Notes under the pieces: model-generated | What the model was told of the DNA's origin: nothing | Database searches by the model: none | The model's input: the letters and a program-made list of their open reading frames with translations, nothing else | In this document: positions 45,801 through 58,150 of the stretch, in pieces | Position numbering within the stretch: the stretch's first letter is position 1 | Layout of the letters: every line of letters begins with the position of its first letter | Translations under genes and position numbers: made by a program | Source: Phoenix dactylifera | Lineage: Eukaryota; Streptophyta; Magnoliopsida; Arecales; Arecaceae | Assembly: GCF_009389715.1 (NCBI RefSeq) | Contig: NC_052397.1 | Coordinates: forward strand, 15,634,129 to 15,698,128 | DNA: 64,000 bases | Reading direction: 5' to 3'

Positions 45801-48800
45801 AGAAGCAGCAATCCACCTAAGGTGATATTCTTATTTATTTATTTGTTTGTTTATTATTATTAGTGCCTAGAGTGTGGACTACGGGGTTTGACTGTTATTA
45901 TCAATTGTAGATCATGTAAATCCTCCCATAGCCATCATATGTTTCAATCTGATGTAAAAATCAGAGTTAGACCATTTTTCAGATTCAATCATCAAAACAA
46001 ATTTTCATCAAATTGGTACCAAAGCATAAAGAACATTAATGTATCTGTCGGGATGTCAATGGATGACACATTTGGTGAATGATTTCACTGCTCTGAACAC
46101 AGTTTTTGCTATCTCTGTGAAGTGGACGAGTAATTGGAAAAGTGTTATTTGATCCAACTTTAATAACTTATGAGTTTCATGAAGAAATCAGAGGGTGTTT
46201 TGTGTCCAATTCTTGTCAAAGAATAAATAGTTGAAGCTTGGAGATGGAAGACTCCACATTTTTGATTTGAGAGAAGTTGTTTCAATTGATGCAAATGAAG
46301 ATTGAAGGAAGAAGATCCTAATATGGAAGAACCCCAATGTCAGCATTATTCAATAGTGCATCAGGTGCATTCCATTGGTGATTTAGATCCAGCAGAACAT
46401 TGCTCCAATAGTCCAACTGCAAGAACGCTCAGTATTGTCTTCCTCAATTAGATGAGATCTAGTGGTGCTATGAAAAGATTAGCTTTATTTACATGATTTA
46501 AAAATGAGATCCATGGAATTAATTAGTTCGTTATTATTTGAGTCGTGGAATGTAACATCATGATATTTTAGTAATCTTTGTAATTTTTTACAATCATTGG
46601 TGTTAGTTTCTGCACAAAGTGGATGACGGATGTGGCTGAGAGACATTTATTGGGTACTGGATTCTACAAGTGGGTGCTCTAATTATTGAAAATCATTCTT
46701 CTGGGTTCAGGGGGCAGATGACAATATCCTAGGGGATTTTGAGAGTTCTGTCATGGAAGGAGAACAATGGGAGATAAAAGGGGATAGTGAAGATAGATAA
46801 AAGAAAGAAAGCACAGAGTAGGAGGGAAAAGTTAGGAGAAGAGAGGAGGACAAGAATGGGAAGAAATAGGAGCATTTAAAATTGTTGATGTTAGTATCTG
46901 CACAAAGAGCATTGATGGCTGTCTCTGACTTGTAGAAAGTTCTGTCACTAACATTCTTCTGGGGTCGGGGGGGAGATGACAATATACTAGGGGTTTCTGA
47001 GAGTTCTGCCATCGAAAGAGAAAAATGGGGAAAACAAAAGGGGATAGTGAACAATGATTAAAAAATCAAGAAAGCAGAGAGTAAAAGGGAAAAGATAGGA
47101 GAAGAGGGAAGGACAATAATGGGAAGAAATAGGAGACTTAACCAAGTCATAGGAGGTGGGGGATAATTTAACCGATGGTTTTTTGGGGAGTAGCTGTTGA
47201 CTGTCAATTGAGATTAGCAGATAGTGATGTTAGCTCATCTTGTGCTTGCTTTACTCCTGTAAAGTGGTGGTGTATAACTTTCATAATAAAAATGCTGCAG
47301 TCGTTGATTTAACTTTGTGACTTTGGTTCTTTGGAAATTTTGTAAATTTCTATAGGCTATTCAAGATAAAGGGAAAAAGAAAAAGGAAAAAGAGTGAAGA
47401 TCTAACTGCTTTATTCTTTTAGCATAACCATCACTATATTGGCTTTTATAAGTTTGTAATTGGGTGGGTAAATTGAAACAATCTGAAACTATAGATTAGC
47501 TTGACTTTGTGAATGTGGAGTCATCTCCTCGATTGGAAGGCTCAATTCTGATCTGGTTGCAACACAAATGCATCAAGTAGCCTTTTGCTTGCTGTTATTG
47601 CTTACGATTAATTTCAGGGGCATAGTTCGGGTTTTTGACCTCTTTGTAAAACATAAAACATGATGTCCAGGAAACAAAAGCAGTATTTTTCAACTATCAG
47701 GCCATCTCCTTGATGCTTAAGCATTTAATATCTGTTTGCAGCAATTATTCGGTTATGTGGTCTCTTATTGAATCTTTTGAAATGCTTTGCTAAAATGACC
47801 TGCTAGACTTCGCCGCCTCTATCTGAAAGTGCATACTGTTTTCTCAGTAGTATAAGTTCTATTTGCTCCTATTTTTTCTTACATATACTTGACAAATCTC
47901 TTACATATATTTGATAAACCATAAGGGACTTCGTATTGTGCCGCTTCTTGTGTTTTCTATCAGTTTCTCTCTTGCAGTCCACCTCACTCATGCCTTTCTA
48001 CAATTTTCAGGACAAGGGTCTGGCGACGGAAGATATTCCTTACAGAAGTTTAAATCTCACACAAGAGCTTTTAAGCAGCACTTCTTTTGCTAGACAATTG
48101 GCTGATCAAATGACACTTGCCAAGGCTTACGTAGTCATCGCAAAAGAGCATAGCGACCTTCAGCTTGCTTGGGAGCTTAGCTCACAGATCAGAAATTGCC
48201 AGCGGTTGCTCTCTCAAGCAGCTGTGAGAGGGAAACCGATCACCCAAGAAGAAGCCCATCCTGTAGTCAGTCGCCTAGCGCAGCTGATATACAAGGCCCA
48301 AGACTCGCATTATGACATCAGCACGATGATAATAACATTGAAGAACCATGCTGTTGCCCTTGAAGAGCGTGCAAATGCAGCGATAGTGCAGAGTGCAGAG
48401 TTTGGTCAATTGGCTGCTGAAGCCATGCCTAGAAGTCTCCACTGTTTCAACATAAAACTGACAGAAGAGTGGTTTAGAGATCCAGCACTTAGAAAACTCG
48501 CAGATGAGCATAGGAACACACCTCGGCTTGTGGACAACAACTTATACCATTTCTGTATATTCTCTGATAATGTGCTCTCAACTTCAGTGGTCGTGAATTC
48601 CACTGTTTCCAATGCTGAGCACCCACAACAGCTTGTGTTTCATGTGGTCACTGACGAGGTCAACTACCGGGCCATGGTGACCTGGTTCCTCAGGAATGAC
48701 TTTAAAGGGTGCACAATAGAAGTTCGAAGAATAGAAGAGTTCTCTTGGTTGAATGGCTCATACTCCCCACTGGTCAAACAGTTGTCGGATGCAAGAACCC

Positions 48801-49468
48801 AGGCTAATTACTTCATGGGTGGTTCAATAGATCAGAATGGGGAAACAAAGTTCGGGAACTCAAAATTTGCTTCATTGTTGAACCACTTGCGCTTCTATAT
48901 CCCACAAATACACCCACTTTTGGAGAAGGTGGTGTTTCTTGACGATGATGTCGTGGTGCAGAAGGATCTAACCCCTCTATTTTCAGTGGAATTGCATGGG
49001 AATGTAATTGGAGCTGTGGAGACTTGCCTTGAGTCGTTCCATCGGTTCTACAAATATCTCAATTTCTCCAATCCCCTGATCAGCTCAACATTCGACCCTC
49101 AAGCATGTGGATGGGCATTTGGGATGAACATATTTGATCTGATAGCATGGAAGAAAGCAAACGTGACTGCAAAGTATCACTACTGGCAGGAGCAGAATGC
49201 CGACCAGATGCTCTGGAAGACGGGCATACTTCCTCCTGGCCTTCTTGCATTTTATGGGCTGGTGGAGCCACTTGACCGGAGATGGCATGTTCTGGGATTG
49301 GGATATGACTTGGACATTGATGATAGGTTGATAGAGAGTGCAGCTGTCGTGCACTATAATGGTAATTTGAAGCCATGGCTAAAGTTGGCCATCAGCAGAT
49401 ATAAGCATTTATGGAATCGGTATGCGAATTCCACACATCTGTATCTTAAAGAGTGTATTTCGCATTGA
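42874..49468 (+). CDS. GAUT11: Galacturonosyltransferase GAUT11-like (GT8 family)
   Basis: Predicted 535-aa Golgi type II membrane glycosyltransferase of family GT8 that adds alpha-1,4-galacturonic acid from UDP-GalA to homogalacturonan (family knowledge). Exon 1, 42874-43023 (50 codons), gives a basic cytosolic tail (MRRRAPEFRRPARRRLSDW) and a membrane anchor at residues 19-37 (WLLGIFVVAGLLLFVV), with donor CGG|GTGAGTG. Exon 2, 48011-49468, is phase 0 and starts DKGLATED. Visible GT8 features: SFARQLADQMTLAKAYV near the start of the stem, LVDNNLYHFCIFSDNVLSTS, the metal/UDP-binding FLDDDVVVQKDL (DDD at about 361-363), QACGWAFGMNIFDL, and HYNGNLKPWLK near residue 498. Length (Arabidopsis GAUT11 is about 537 aa) and N terminus match GAUT11 better than other GAUTs. 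A second in-frame acceptor at 47977 would insert 11 residues. The gene appears intact. Confidence 0.95.
43024..48010 (+). other. GAUT11-like gene intron 1 (5 kb)
   Basis: Runs from the GTGAGTG donor to the TACAATTTTCAG acceptor. It is AT-rich and contains a diverged tandem duplication (about 46590-47140). No inserted coding sequence was recognised. Confidence 0.8.
46590..47140. repeat. Diverged tandem duplication in the GAUT11-like intron
   Basis: Blocks TGTTAGTTTCTGCACAAAG (about 46600), GGGGGCAGATGACAATAT (about 46710), AGGGGATAGTGAAGATAG (about 46778) and TGGGAAGAAATAGGAG (about 46857) recur in order near 46887, 46967, 47040 and 47119. Copy spacing varies from about 245 to 290 bp because of indels. 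Purine-rich. Confidence 0.75.
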
Positions 49469-51558
49469 AGCATGATGGCTTTACTCTATTCTTCTTTGAT
49501 GTTATCTCAATTTCTCATAGTCAAGTTAAAAATTTCAGCTTGATGGTCGTCATTTTGAAGTCTTATTTATTTTTCGAAGAAACTTGTATACAAGAGAAGG
49601 CATCAGCAGTATCACTGTCATATCTGGGGGGAGGATTCATTTTGGAAGATGTGATAAGTTCATTGTTAGATCTTACATTTCTTTTTACCTCAAATTTTGG
49701 TAATTGAATCAGATAATCCGGCAGCGCAGCAATTGTCAAACAGAGATTCACTAGGATCAGTTCTTAGCTCTCTGGAAAACTGAAAAGGTTCTCTATATTA
49801 ATTTAACTGACTCTTTTGTTTATATAGGAGTGCAGTTTCATCAGCATGTTTGGTTACACCAACTCAATATTATGTCTTATTAAAATGATAATTTTATTTT
49901 TCTGAAGCTTAAAGTTCATGGGACAGTAATTTGGGGCTGTGCTCAGAGTTAGACTTATAAATCATTTCTTCAGAGCTTATTAATGGAGTGGTTCATAGAA
50001 GTCTTTATGGTTTACTTATTGTTTTTTTCCCCCAGTGTATGTGGTTATTTGTTTTTTTCTTCAGAGATGGATTGATGAATGCTGGATTCATTGTATAAAT
50101 GTCGGAATGAATGCATTCATGGGAATGCGACAGACAGAATGTGGGCATGCATGGACCAATTCCTGTAGATTTGCATCCATATCCAAGGATTGAATTCACA
50201 GGCAAATTTACTGCAGTCTTAATGTTGATTTCTTGAAGCATGTGACCTTAGAAACAGAAAACCCAACTTGTCCATCTGTTTATGCTTTTGATCATCTTGA
50301 TCTTAAAATCATCATTCACTAGATCTTAAAGATGGTCCATGCTTGCACTGTTATAGATGTGTTCCTTCACAACAATGTCCAGAAGGATTTCGTTAAAAAG
50401 GAACCAGTCCATGAAGACCCCAATTTTTGCAACAATACATGGCCTACAAAAGTTTGCTTCAGATCCATGCCTGATTTGAGAGATTGAACAGGGTTCGAGA
50501 TTGTTCATAATGTCAGTTCATAGAACTTACAATCTACGTTGATGTCGGCAAACTTGTCAGGTCGGCATGATACTTCAATTTTTCAGAACTCGGTGAATAT
50601 GATTTCCTTTCATGCCGACATGAAAAACGAAAAAGACAAGCACATATATCACTGTCAAATTTTTCTAAAACAGGATTCATATTATTTGCACCGTAGAGTG
50701 TTATGCAGCACTTCATAATCACCTTCAAAAGATGGATAGCTATAAAACAAGCTTCATGCGTATACGATAAGTGAAGCTGTTTTATTTGATGACCATTCAT
50801 CAATGACAGCCATTAAGGACTGCATGGTAGTTTAGGATGCTAACCTTGCACAGCAAAGGATCCATACTTATTTTCTCGAAGGATTTATGGAAGATGATGT
50901 GGCTGAACAATCACATGGCCATAGCCTTGTTTTCATCTCATTGGAACTAGTGTTCTGAGGAGCACAGTAGATCCCTTGTTGATAAGGCCATGGCCATGTT
51001 AAAAGAACTGCATTTATCCATTGCTTCAATTCATCCGATTCAGGGACAATTCTGGATGAGCTTACCGCTTACGATATGGCGGATCAAAAGCCAAGAATAT
51101 GCAGCGTGATGTGACCAGTTACCAACCAGAGTTTGACGTACGTGATACAAACTTTTGTCTGGAGCCATGCAAGCTTGCCAATGCTTGTGAACCCTATCCT
51201 CTTACCATTTTTTCTTCTTGTCTTAGCACTGCCCCGTGAACCACCAGGGGCCCAACAGGCCGCATGACATCCAAGCCAATTAATATACGGCAGTGCATGA
51301 GCTTCACAACATCCCCAGCTAGCCAAAGGCAAAGCGTCAGCCTAAAAGAAAGCATAACCTTCTAACCTTCTCCTCCTCTCCTTGCTGATGCTTTGGTAAA
51401 AGGCCAGTGTTCGCTAGCAGTTGCGGGTTCTCATATGATCGACATAATAGCTGCTTTAAAGTTTCATTGATTCCAAATGAAAAAGAGAGGCCTTGTAGCT
51501 CTAACTGTTCGATTCCTTGGGTTTCCTGGAGGAGTTGGTGCATCTAAGACAAACGTTC
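49469..51558. other. Intergenic between GAUT11-like and Ole e 1-like genes
   Basis: The first few hundred bases are the 3' UTR of the GAUT11-like gene. The rest contains no recognised gene, RNA or transposon. Several short open frames are unsupported. The right end is the promoter of the Ole e 1-like gene. Confidence 0.45.
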
Positions 51559-51566
51559 TATAAATA
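51559..51566 (+). promoter_or_regulatory. TATA box of the Ole e 1-like gene
   Basis: TATAAATA lies 58 bp upstream of the start codon, in the context GTTCTATAAATACTTGG. This predicts transcription starting about 30 bp downstream, near 51590-51600, and a short 5' UTR. Confidence 0.7.
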
Positions 51567-51623
51567 CTTGGAACAGCCTGTGTTCAGTAGTCCATACACA
51601 AGAATAATTCAGTGTCTTGAGAC

Positions 51624-52548
51624 ATGGGTACTGGAGCTAGAGTCTACTGCTTGTTAATTATATCCTTCTGTTTCTGCCTCCATGGTTCTTTAGCTGCTCG
51701 CCATGGAAAAAAGAATCACCCATCTGCAATGGTGGTTGGAACTGTTTACTGTGACACCTGTTTTCACAATGAGTTCTCAAAGCCTAGCCACTTCATAGCA
51801 GGTCGGTTCTCCCATCTCTCTCTCTCTCTCTCACTTGAACAAGGTCCAATCTTTCCACATCTGATAAACTCTTTGTTCTGCTTTCACCACAGGTGCTTCA
51901 GTGGCAGTTGAATGTGGGGATGGTGCTGCCAAGCTCAGCTTTCGGAAGGAGGTGAAGACTAATCGGCGCGGAGAGTTCAGAGTTCGACTACCTCTTGAAG
52001 TTGGCAAGCACATAAGACTGATCGAGTCTTGCTCTGTGAAGCTAATTAGAAGCAACCAGCCATTCTGCTCCATCGCTTCCTCTGCCACTTCCGCCGGGCT
52101 TCGTCTCAAGTCCAGAAGGAATGGTGTGCCTGTCTACTCAGCTGGGTTCTTCACCTTCAGGCCTTTGAAGCAACCGGAGCTCTGCTTTCAGAAACCAATT
52201 CTTGGAGATCAGAAGTTTGATCAATCTGCGTTCTTCTTTCCTCCAATTCCATTTCTTCCATCTCCGCCTAACATTGGCGGAATCCCGCTGCCACCCAATC
52301 CACTTCAGCCACCACCATCTATTCTGCCACCTGTTTTTCCACAGCCACCGCCATCCCTTCTTCCACCACTGGTGCCACAGCCGCCACCATCCCTTCTGCC
52401 ACCACTTGTGCCTACGTTACCTCCAATTCCATTTCTCACTCCACCACCACCCCCGCCGGCCTTCCACTTCCCTCCTTTCCCGTTCCTTCCAAATCCTCTG
52501 TTTCCTGGTATCCCACCAGCTGCACCATCAAAAAAGACCTCCCCATGA
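51624..52548 (+). CDS. Secreted Pollen Ole e 1-domain, proline-rich protein
   Basis: Predicted 277-aa secreted cell-wall type protein. Exon 1 is 51624-51801 (178 bp) and exon 2 is 51893-52548, joined across a 91-bp GT-AG intron; the split codon gives Gly60. Signal peptide: residues 1-24 (ARVYCLLIISFCFCLHGSLA). The Ole e 1 fold starts at VVGTVYCDTC (residues 37-46) with ASVAVECGDG, KTNRRGEFRVRLPL, SCSVKLIRS and the downstream Cys in FCSIAS. Residues from about 173 to the C terminus are proline-rich (PPIPFLPSPP; PQPPPSLLPPLV twice; TPPPPPPAFHFPPFPFLP). This resembles the plant 'pollen Ole e 1 allergen and extensin family' such as At5g15780. The TATA box and start context support the chosen ATG. 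The biochemical role of the family is poorly known. Confidence 0.9.
52339..52410 (+). repeat. 36-bp coding tandem repeat in the proline-rich domain
   Basis: Two adjacent 36-bp units (starts 52339 and 52375) both encode PQPPPSLLPPLV. They differ at a few third positions, so the duplication is not very recent or is under protein-level constraint. Confidence 0.9.
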
Positions 52549-53999
52549 GTGAGGCTGCATCTTTAGCCAAAATGCCTTGCATCATCATATGTAATGAAGT
52601 GCTATGTACCTTGTGAGTTTTTGACAGTTGTTTGGTTTCTTGGATTAGCGCAAGTAATAATGTACATGTAAGCGGATTGCTATTTCAATAAGAAATGGCC
52701 TCCTTCTAGAAGTCAAAATTCTGGCTCAGTGGCTCCTATAAATGTCTCAGAATCATGGCAAAAACCTTGAAGAATGATGAGGTGCAAACATTCACTGTAA
52801 CTTCTCTTTCTCTCTCTCTCTCTCTCACAATCAGAAGATTCACTTTTGCTGTAGGTTCAGACCATGACATTAATTAGTAAACCCTTTTGAACCTTCACAA
52901 TTTTCTTGTGTCTTCCACAAAAGATGGTTCACAAGCTGTACCTCACCAATCACTTTTCTACAATACCATCTTCAAATAGTGCAAGACCTGAGGTTTTTTT
53001 ATGCACATATGTGAGTATGTGTTTTTATTTAAGAGAGAAATGGGCTTTACCTATCAATTACAATTCATGAGTCTATGAAATGAGAGAGAAGTGGTAAATA
53101 AATTAAGACATGCTTTTTTTTTTTTTTTTTTTTTAACAATACATGTAGAAATTTTATGCTTGTCAGAGACAACAGATGCCTAATTCTTGTCAAGAGCTAC
53201 TGATCTCCAAATTTAATTTGTCTAAAAAAAACTGGGCTAGCTCCAAATTTAACCAATACATACATACATACATACATACATCTGATGGGAGTCTTCCACT
53301 GCTCTCACATGGGAATTGGGCCAAGGTTGGGTCTGGCCGGTCAAGTGGGCTGGGCCAGAATACCAATCCAGCACGATGGTCTCTTCATACGGTTCCGATG
53401 TGTTCTCATATGCTATTGTTGCAATTTCTATCTCATGATCAACTATTTTCCTTTGGGAGAAATACGAAGGCAACCCAGCATTGAGGAGAGATGACCAAGT
53501 CCTGTTAGTTATTACAATCAACTTCTTAGAAAGAAATTCTAACCCATGAACTAATGGAATTAGCAATTGGTAAAAAGGTTTCTGATGTCATTCAAATATT
53601 TCAATCTTATTGCCTCATGAGTTCACTTTTCAATTGCTTACAAAGGAAAAAAAGAAGAAAATAACAATATAGTCTCTTCACTTAATTATCATCGCTTGCG
53701 ACAAGAAGGAAAAAAGATCTCCTTATCTTTGATCTATGATAAATGGAAGCCTTTGAGGCTTTGTTTGGATGAAATTTTAAAAAGCTCATTTATAAGCTAT
53801 TTAATCTGCTATAAACGTGGTATCTACAAGGATTACGGGTCGAGCATCTTGCCTTCAAGGAGGAAGGGGGTTTAGGATGTGCTGAGGAAGGCAACCCCTT
53901 CTTGTATAGACCATCGTCCACTCATTTGAAGAAGTTAAAAAATAACAATAATAATAAAATAAAGGGTGATAATGTATATGTTGATGCTATGTATGGAGA
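52549..53999. other. Intergenic, microsatellites only
   Basis: Contains the 3' UTR of the Ole e 1-like gene, a (TC)n run near 52805-52827, a poly-T run (about 53117-53134) and a (CATA)n run (53259-53281). No gene is recognised. Confidence 0.5.
53259..53281. repeat. (CATA)n microsatellite
   Basis: Five to six CATA units in a row. Confidence 0.93.
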
Positions 54000-54346
54000 A
54001 GAAACCCTGGTTATGCATACTTAACTCCATTGGGCCCCCACCCCGCCAGAAAAAATATTCGATGTGGGCAGAAATGATCCTGTGTTTGGCACCCCGGCTA
54101 GTTTTACTCATACCCTTTCCACCCGTAGGCCCAGCTCGGATACCCCTTTAGGCTCCGGCACGAACCCTCAATGTGAGTACGCCGCACCTGACACCACCGA
54201 GGCTACCAGGAAACCAGTAGCCCTTCCAAATTCCACGTCCGAGTAGGGAGCATCCAGTCTCCATAATTTAATCGACGCCCGTGCATTTCGAACTCCAAAC
54301 CACTTGGTTGGAAGTATGGCCCTGTTCCATTGAGCTACCACATTTT
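54000..54346 (-). mobile_element. tRNA-related SINE-like sequence
   Basis: The minus strand starting near 54346 reads GTGGTAGCTCAATGGAACAG, and about 35 bases later TTTGGAGTTCGAAATGC. TAGCTCAATGG fits Pol III box A and GAGTTCGAAATG fits box B at tRNA-like spacing, but the acceptor stem does not close, so it is not a functional tRNA. About 270 bp of GC-richer unique-looking body follows to near 54000. This is the layout of a tRNA-derived SINE. Target duplications and tail were not resolved. Confidence 0.45.
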
Positions 54347-55374
54347 CTCTCTTTGTTTGGACTATAAAGTACTTAAAGACCATGGAGAACTACTATTTGG
54401 TTATATGAAACTAATTTTTTTTTTTTTTTTTGAAGTTATATGAACTAAAGTTGCATGATCAACAGTGTAGGGGTATGATTAATTGATTGGCATTCTAGGC
54501 ACAATGACATTACAACTTTTATGAGGAAATTGTTTTATTTAAATCTTATTAGGAAATGTGATATTATTTGCAAAACTCTAACATTCTTACACAAGCTTGT
54601 TGCTCCCTTTGCTGCACGGCATTGCTTTAAAAGCATGCCTGTCTTGCGCCGAAAAATAAAAAAACATGGAGGGCATGAGTTTAAATCCAATCGCTGCCTC
54701 ACATTATAATACTGGCATTGCCACCAATAACAACAATAACAACAACTTCAACAATGATCCTCTTTTCTTCAAAAGCAATAATAAAACATTCAAATTGAGA
54801 TCCAAACTCTTAACATGATCTACATTATAAAAAATAATTGAAAACAAAAATTCATATATTTTGATAGCCTCTAACCTAATTATCAAGAAGGTACCAAGAT
54901 AGATAATTTGATAACATGATACTAAATTTTACTATGATCAAATCATCAAAACCTAGTGAATTTAAATCTAATATGTTTTAAGATGTGTCTGTAATGATTC
55001 ACAAAATAGATTTTCATTGTATGTGCCTTATTATATATTTTACTATACTAGTCAATTAATCACGTTCAATTTTGCATCAATTTGATGTATAGGTCAAAAG
55101 ACTACCAAAAAATATAAATTTTGGTTTCTATATTTTTTGTAGTGTAGATTATGCTCAACATTTTAGATCTTAAATCTCAATGACCTATCATTAACTTTGA
55201 AGGCAAGAAGACCATCACAGCTATCCTTTTGCAAGTATATTAGCATTACTTATAGTAATAGCACTAATAGTAACAATAATAATAACAATAATAAATTTAA
55301 TATTTTTTTAATAAGAATTTTATAATAATAAAGAGCCTCAGGTTAATAGAAACTGAGGAGGTTGACTTAAGAAC
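54347..55374. other. Intergenic, AT-rich
   Basis: A poly-T run at about 54414-54432 and AAT/ATA-rich simple sequence near 54725-54745 and 55260-55340. No gene is recognised. Confidence 0.5.
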
Positions 55375-56235
55375 AAATTTCATTGGGAGCTCTATTGCAG
55401 AGCTCATGCCTAACCATTAATGGAGAAGCTATGGGAACGATGAAACCTGTGGCTGCATAGGATTCTATTGAAAATGAATCCTCAAAATTCATTGATTGGG
55501 ATGGTGGAACGAACCAAAAAAAAAAAAGGATTTCTTCTGAGAGATCATGGATTAACCCTATGAATGAAACAAGAAAGAGTCAATATTCGCCCGCGAAGCC
55601 TTTTTTGATTAGATAACCATATTTTGATGTGATTCGATAGGGATAAAAATAAGGATTCGTTACAAAAAAAAAAGAAGAAGCATTTTCCTATAAATATATA
55701 TACATATACACATCTAGTTGTATATCTTGTATATACATCTTGCTATGTCAAAAATTAAATATCAATAAACCCCATTACATTTTATATTATCTATTAATTA
55801 AATGCATATTTGTAATATTCTTGAATCATTTCATTCGCGAGGAGCTGGATGAGAAAAAACTCTCATGTCCGGTTCTGCAGTAGAGGTGGAATTAAGAAAG
55901 AACCATCAACTATAGCCCAAAAAGAGCCATATTTCATAAAAAAAATAAAGGAAGAATGAAATGAATATCTTGTCGAGGCAATCATATTTATTTCGGTGGA
56001 TATGTTCTTCAGGCATTTGAACCCATTTAGATCACAGCTAGACAAATAGAAACAGGACGAAGAGCAATTGCACGATATACACACCATGGTGAAAAAATAT
56101 GGATATTTTTATTTCTTTTCTGATAAATCCGTAATGGTAAAATCTACGGAAAGACGTATGGATTCAGAAAAGGGATCTCCGAATATTTTTGTTAAACTAG
56201 GTCAAAATATGCAGCTATCGACGGATAAACTTTGC
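55375..56235 (+). pseudogene. rpl16: Plastid rpl16 intron 3' part and exon 2 (broken organelle copy)
   Basis: From about 55390 the sequence follows the group II intron of plastid rpl16, ending with domain V (GAGCTGGATGAGAAAAAAC, CTCTCATGTCCGGTTCTG, 55841-55879) and a domain VI-like helix. Exon 2 then starts near 55917 (CCCAAAAAGAGCC). Its translation gives ISCRGNHIYFGGYVLQAFEP, stop, [20 protein letters not shown] and MDSEKGSPN, clearly ribosomal protein L16. An in-frame TAG replaces the Trp of AW-I, many other residues are changed and the 3' end is missing. This is decayed plastid DNA, either inserted directly in the nucleus or carried through the mitochondrial genome. Confidence 0.88.
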
Positions 56236-56924
56236 TAGAACATCGATCAGGATGGGATGGCCAGGTCTCGGTTCCCAAGGCTAGGGTATTCCCTATATTG
56301 AGCCTACTCAGATCAGAAGTAAACTTTTTTTTTTCTTTCGCCTATCGTCCGACCAACTTTAAGCAATCTTCGCATTTCCTACTGAGATCCCAAGTCTCCA
56401 AGTGGGCCCTTTTGGCCATCCACGACCTTGGCATTTTAGAGAATCCCGCTCCCATATCGTAGGACTTGTAGGTCGGCAGTCCACCGGGTAAGTTTGTTTA
56501 TCCTTCAAGTTTCGAGTGTCTTCTTGGATAGTTATAGCAGCCCATAAGTGCGAGATATACCTTGTGGGGGGCGGCGGTTCCCGAGACATAGTCCTTTTAG
56601 AAAGTGGCCATTTAATCCCTTGGTGTGGTTAGTACTCCATACTGTCAGGCAGGAAAGCTTACACTTGTTTACTTATTATGATGGTTCACCATGGCCTCTT
56701 TCCTCCTCCCTTTTTCGCTCACTCGTAGAGGTCCGAACCCCCACAAAAGGGGAGAGAGTCGACTGAACATCTCAGTCATTGGCAGAAATTTTGCCCACAT
56801 TCGATCCCCAATTCTTGTTCACCTCAAATGATCGTATTGGGTGATTTGTGACCTCGTACGATCGTGTCGGGTGGGCAACAGCTGCTTCGCCACAGTGCTA
56901 ACTTATGGGCTAACGGGTCACACT
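56236..56924. other. Unassigned sequence between rpl16 and nad5 fragments, probably organellar
   Basis: A GC-richer, non-repetitive stretch between two organelle-derived pieces. No protein domain could be read on either strand. Composition and position suggest mitochondrial spacer or intron sequence, but I cannot prove this by eye. Confidence 0.4.
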
Positions 56925-58150
56925 TTGGCCAAGTATCCTACAAAGAGACTCTCAAGAGCCAGAAGTATTGAAGGAATGGCTATAGGAATGGGCGCATCAT
57001 GACAGGGTAATCTATCTCGCTTAAATGAATTAGTTGGTCTAGAAATGTTAGAAATAGTAAATGAAAAGAGTAATAAGAAGTGAAAAGGACAAATCGACTT
57101 TCCAACTAAAAAACAAAGTTCTCACTGATGGTATACTTAGTGTAGGCGAGCTCTAAGATCACATCTTGGAATAAAATCTAGTTGGAAAAGGAACTCCAAT
57201 TAGAGATAAGCTGCACATGAGCATCATGGCATAGGTCAAAGAAAACGAGGAGGCAAGCCTCCCCATCTTTTGCATATCTTGCTCATCCAACATGGCATGA
57301 ATCACCAAACCTGCACTCAAGAAAAGTAATGCTTTGAAAAATGCATGATTCATTAAGTTAAAGATGCTAACTGAATAGTTTGAGATGTCGCAAGCAAAGA
57401 TCATATAGCCTAATTCACTGCAAGTTGAATAAGCTATGACCCTCTTTAGATCGTTCTGTAATATTCCAGTGGTTTCCGCAAGGAATGACGTCATAGCTTC
57501 TGTAGAAGTAATAATATTCAAAACCGTAGGTAGTTATTCAAATAAAGGGGAGCACCTTGCTATCATGAAAATGACACCTGTGACCATATTAGCTGCATGA
57601 ATCGAAGTAGATACTGGAGTAGGACTCTCCATTGCATCGGGTGACCGAGTATGCGATCCTATATGTGCAGCTTGTCCAACAGCACCAATAAAAAGTAAAA
57701 TACAAATCAGAGTTATGGCATTCAATCTCATATTGCAAAATATCCATGAATTTCTGGGGTACTCGCACGAGTAAAAATGGTTGAAAAGTCTACTATTTGA
57801 AAGAGAGTAAAATGACCCAAATCCCAAGAGCTAATCCAAAATCACCTATCGATTGACAGGCATAGCTTTTGTAGCTGCTTTATCTACCTGAAATTGTGTG
57901 AACCAGAAATGAATTAACAATTATGAAGCAAAACCTACTCCCTCCCATCTCAAGAATAATTGAAGAGAGTTATCTTCAGTCACCAACATTACCATAAAAA
58001 AGGTAGGTATGGATAAATAACACATAAATCGAGGGCTATGCAAATCCTCAGGCATATATGAAATGGAATAAATATGGACCAAGCTACTTATGGATGTAAC
58101 CACAATTAACATAACTATGATCGGTCTGTCGAACACAGAATCAAAAGTGA
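56925..58150 (-). pseudogene. nad5: Mitochondrial nad5 exon fragment (broken organelle copy)
   Basis: On the minus strand this reads through most of the mitochondrial NADH dehydrogenase subunit 5 exon 2. Segments in order: [111 protein letters not shown] and, near 56930-57000, [20 protein letters not shown]. The protein is a proton-pumping subunit of complex I in its native genome. Here it is split across frames near 57521-57534 and 57827-57921, with small indels and stops, so it is not translatable. It is closer to mitochondrial nad5 than to plastid ndhF ([19 protein letters not shown]). Confidence 0.92.

Noticed and set aside
54275-54346. Functional tRNA gene
   Set aside because: Box A and box B words are present but the acceptor stem does not pair and no clean anticodon loop forms; better read as a SINE head.
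57159-58136. Functional complex I gene in the nucleus
   Set aside because: Although clearly nad5, it is split across frames, lacks other exons and carries substitutions; it is an organelle-derived fossil.
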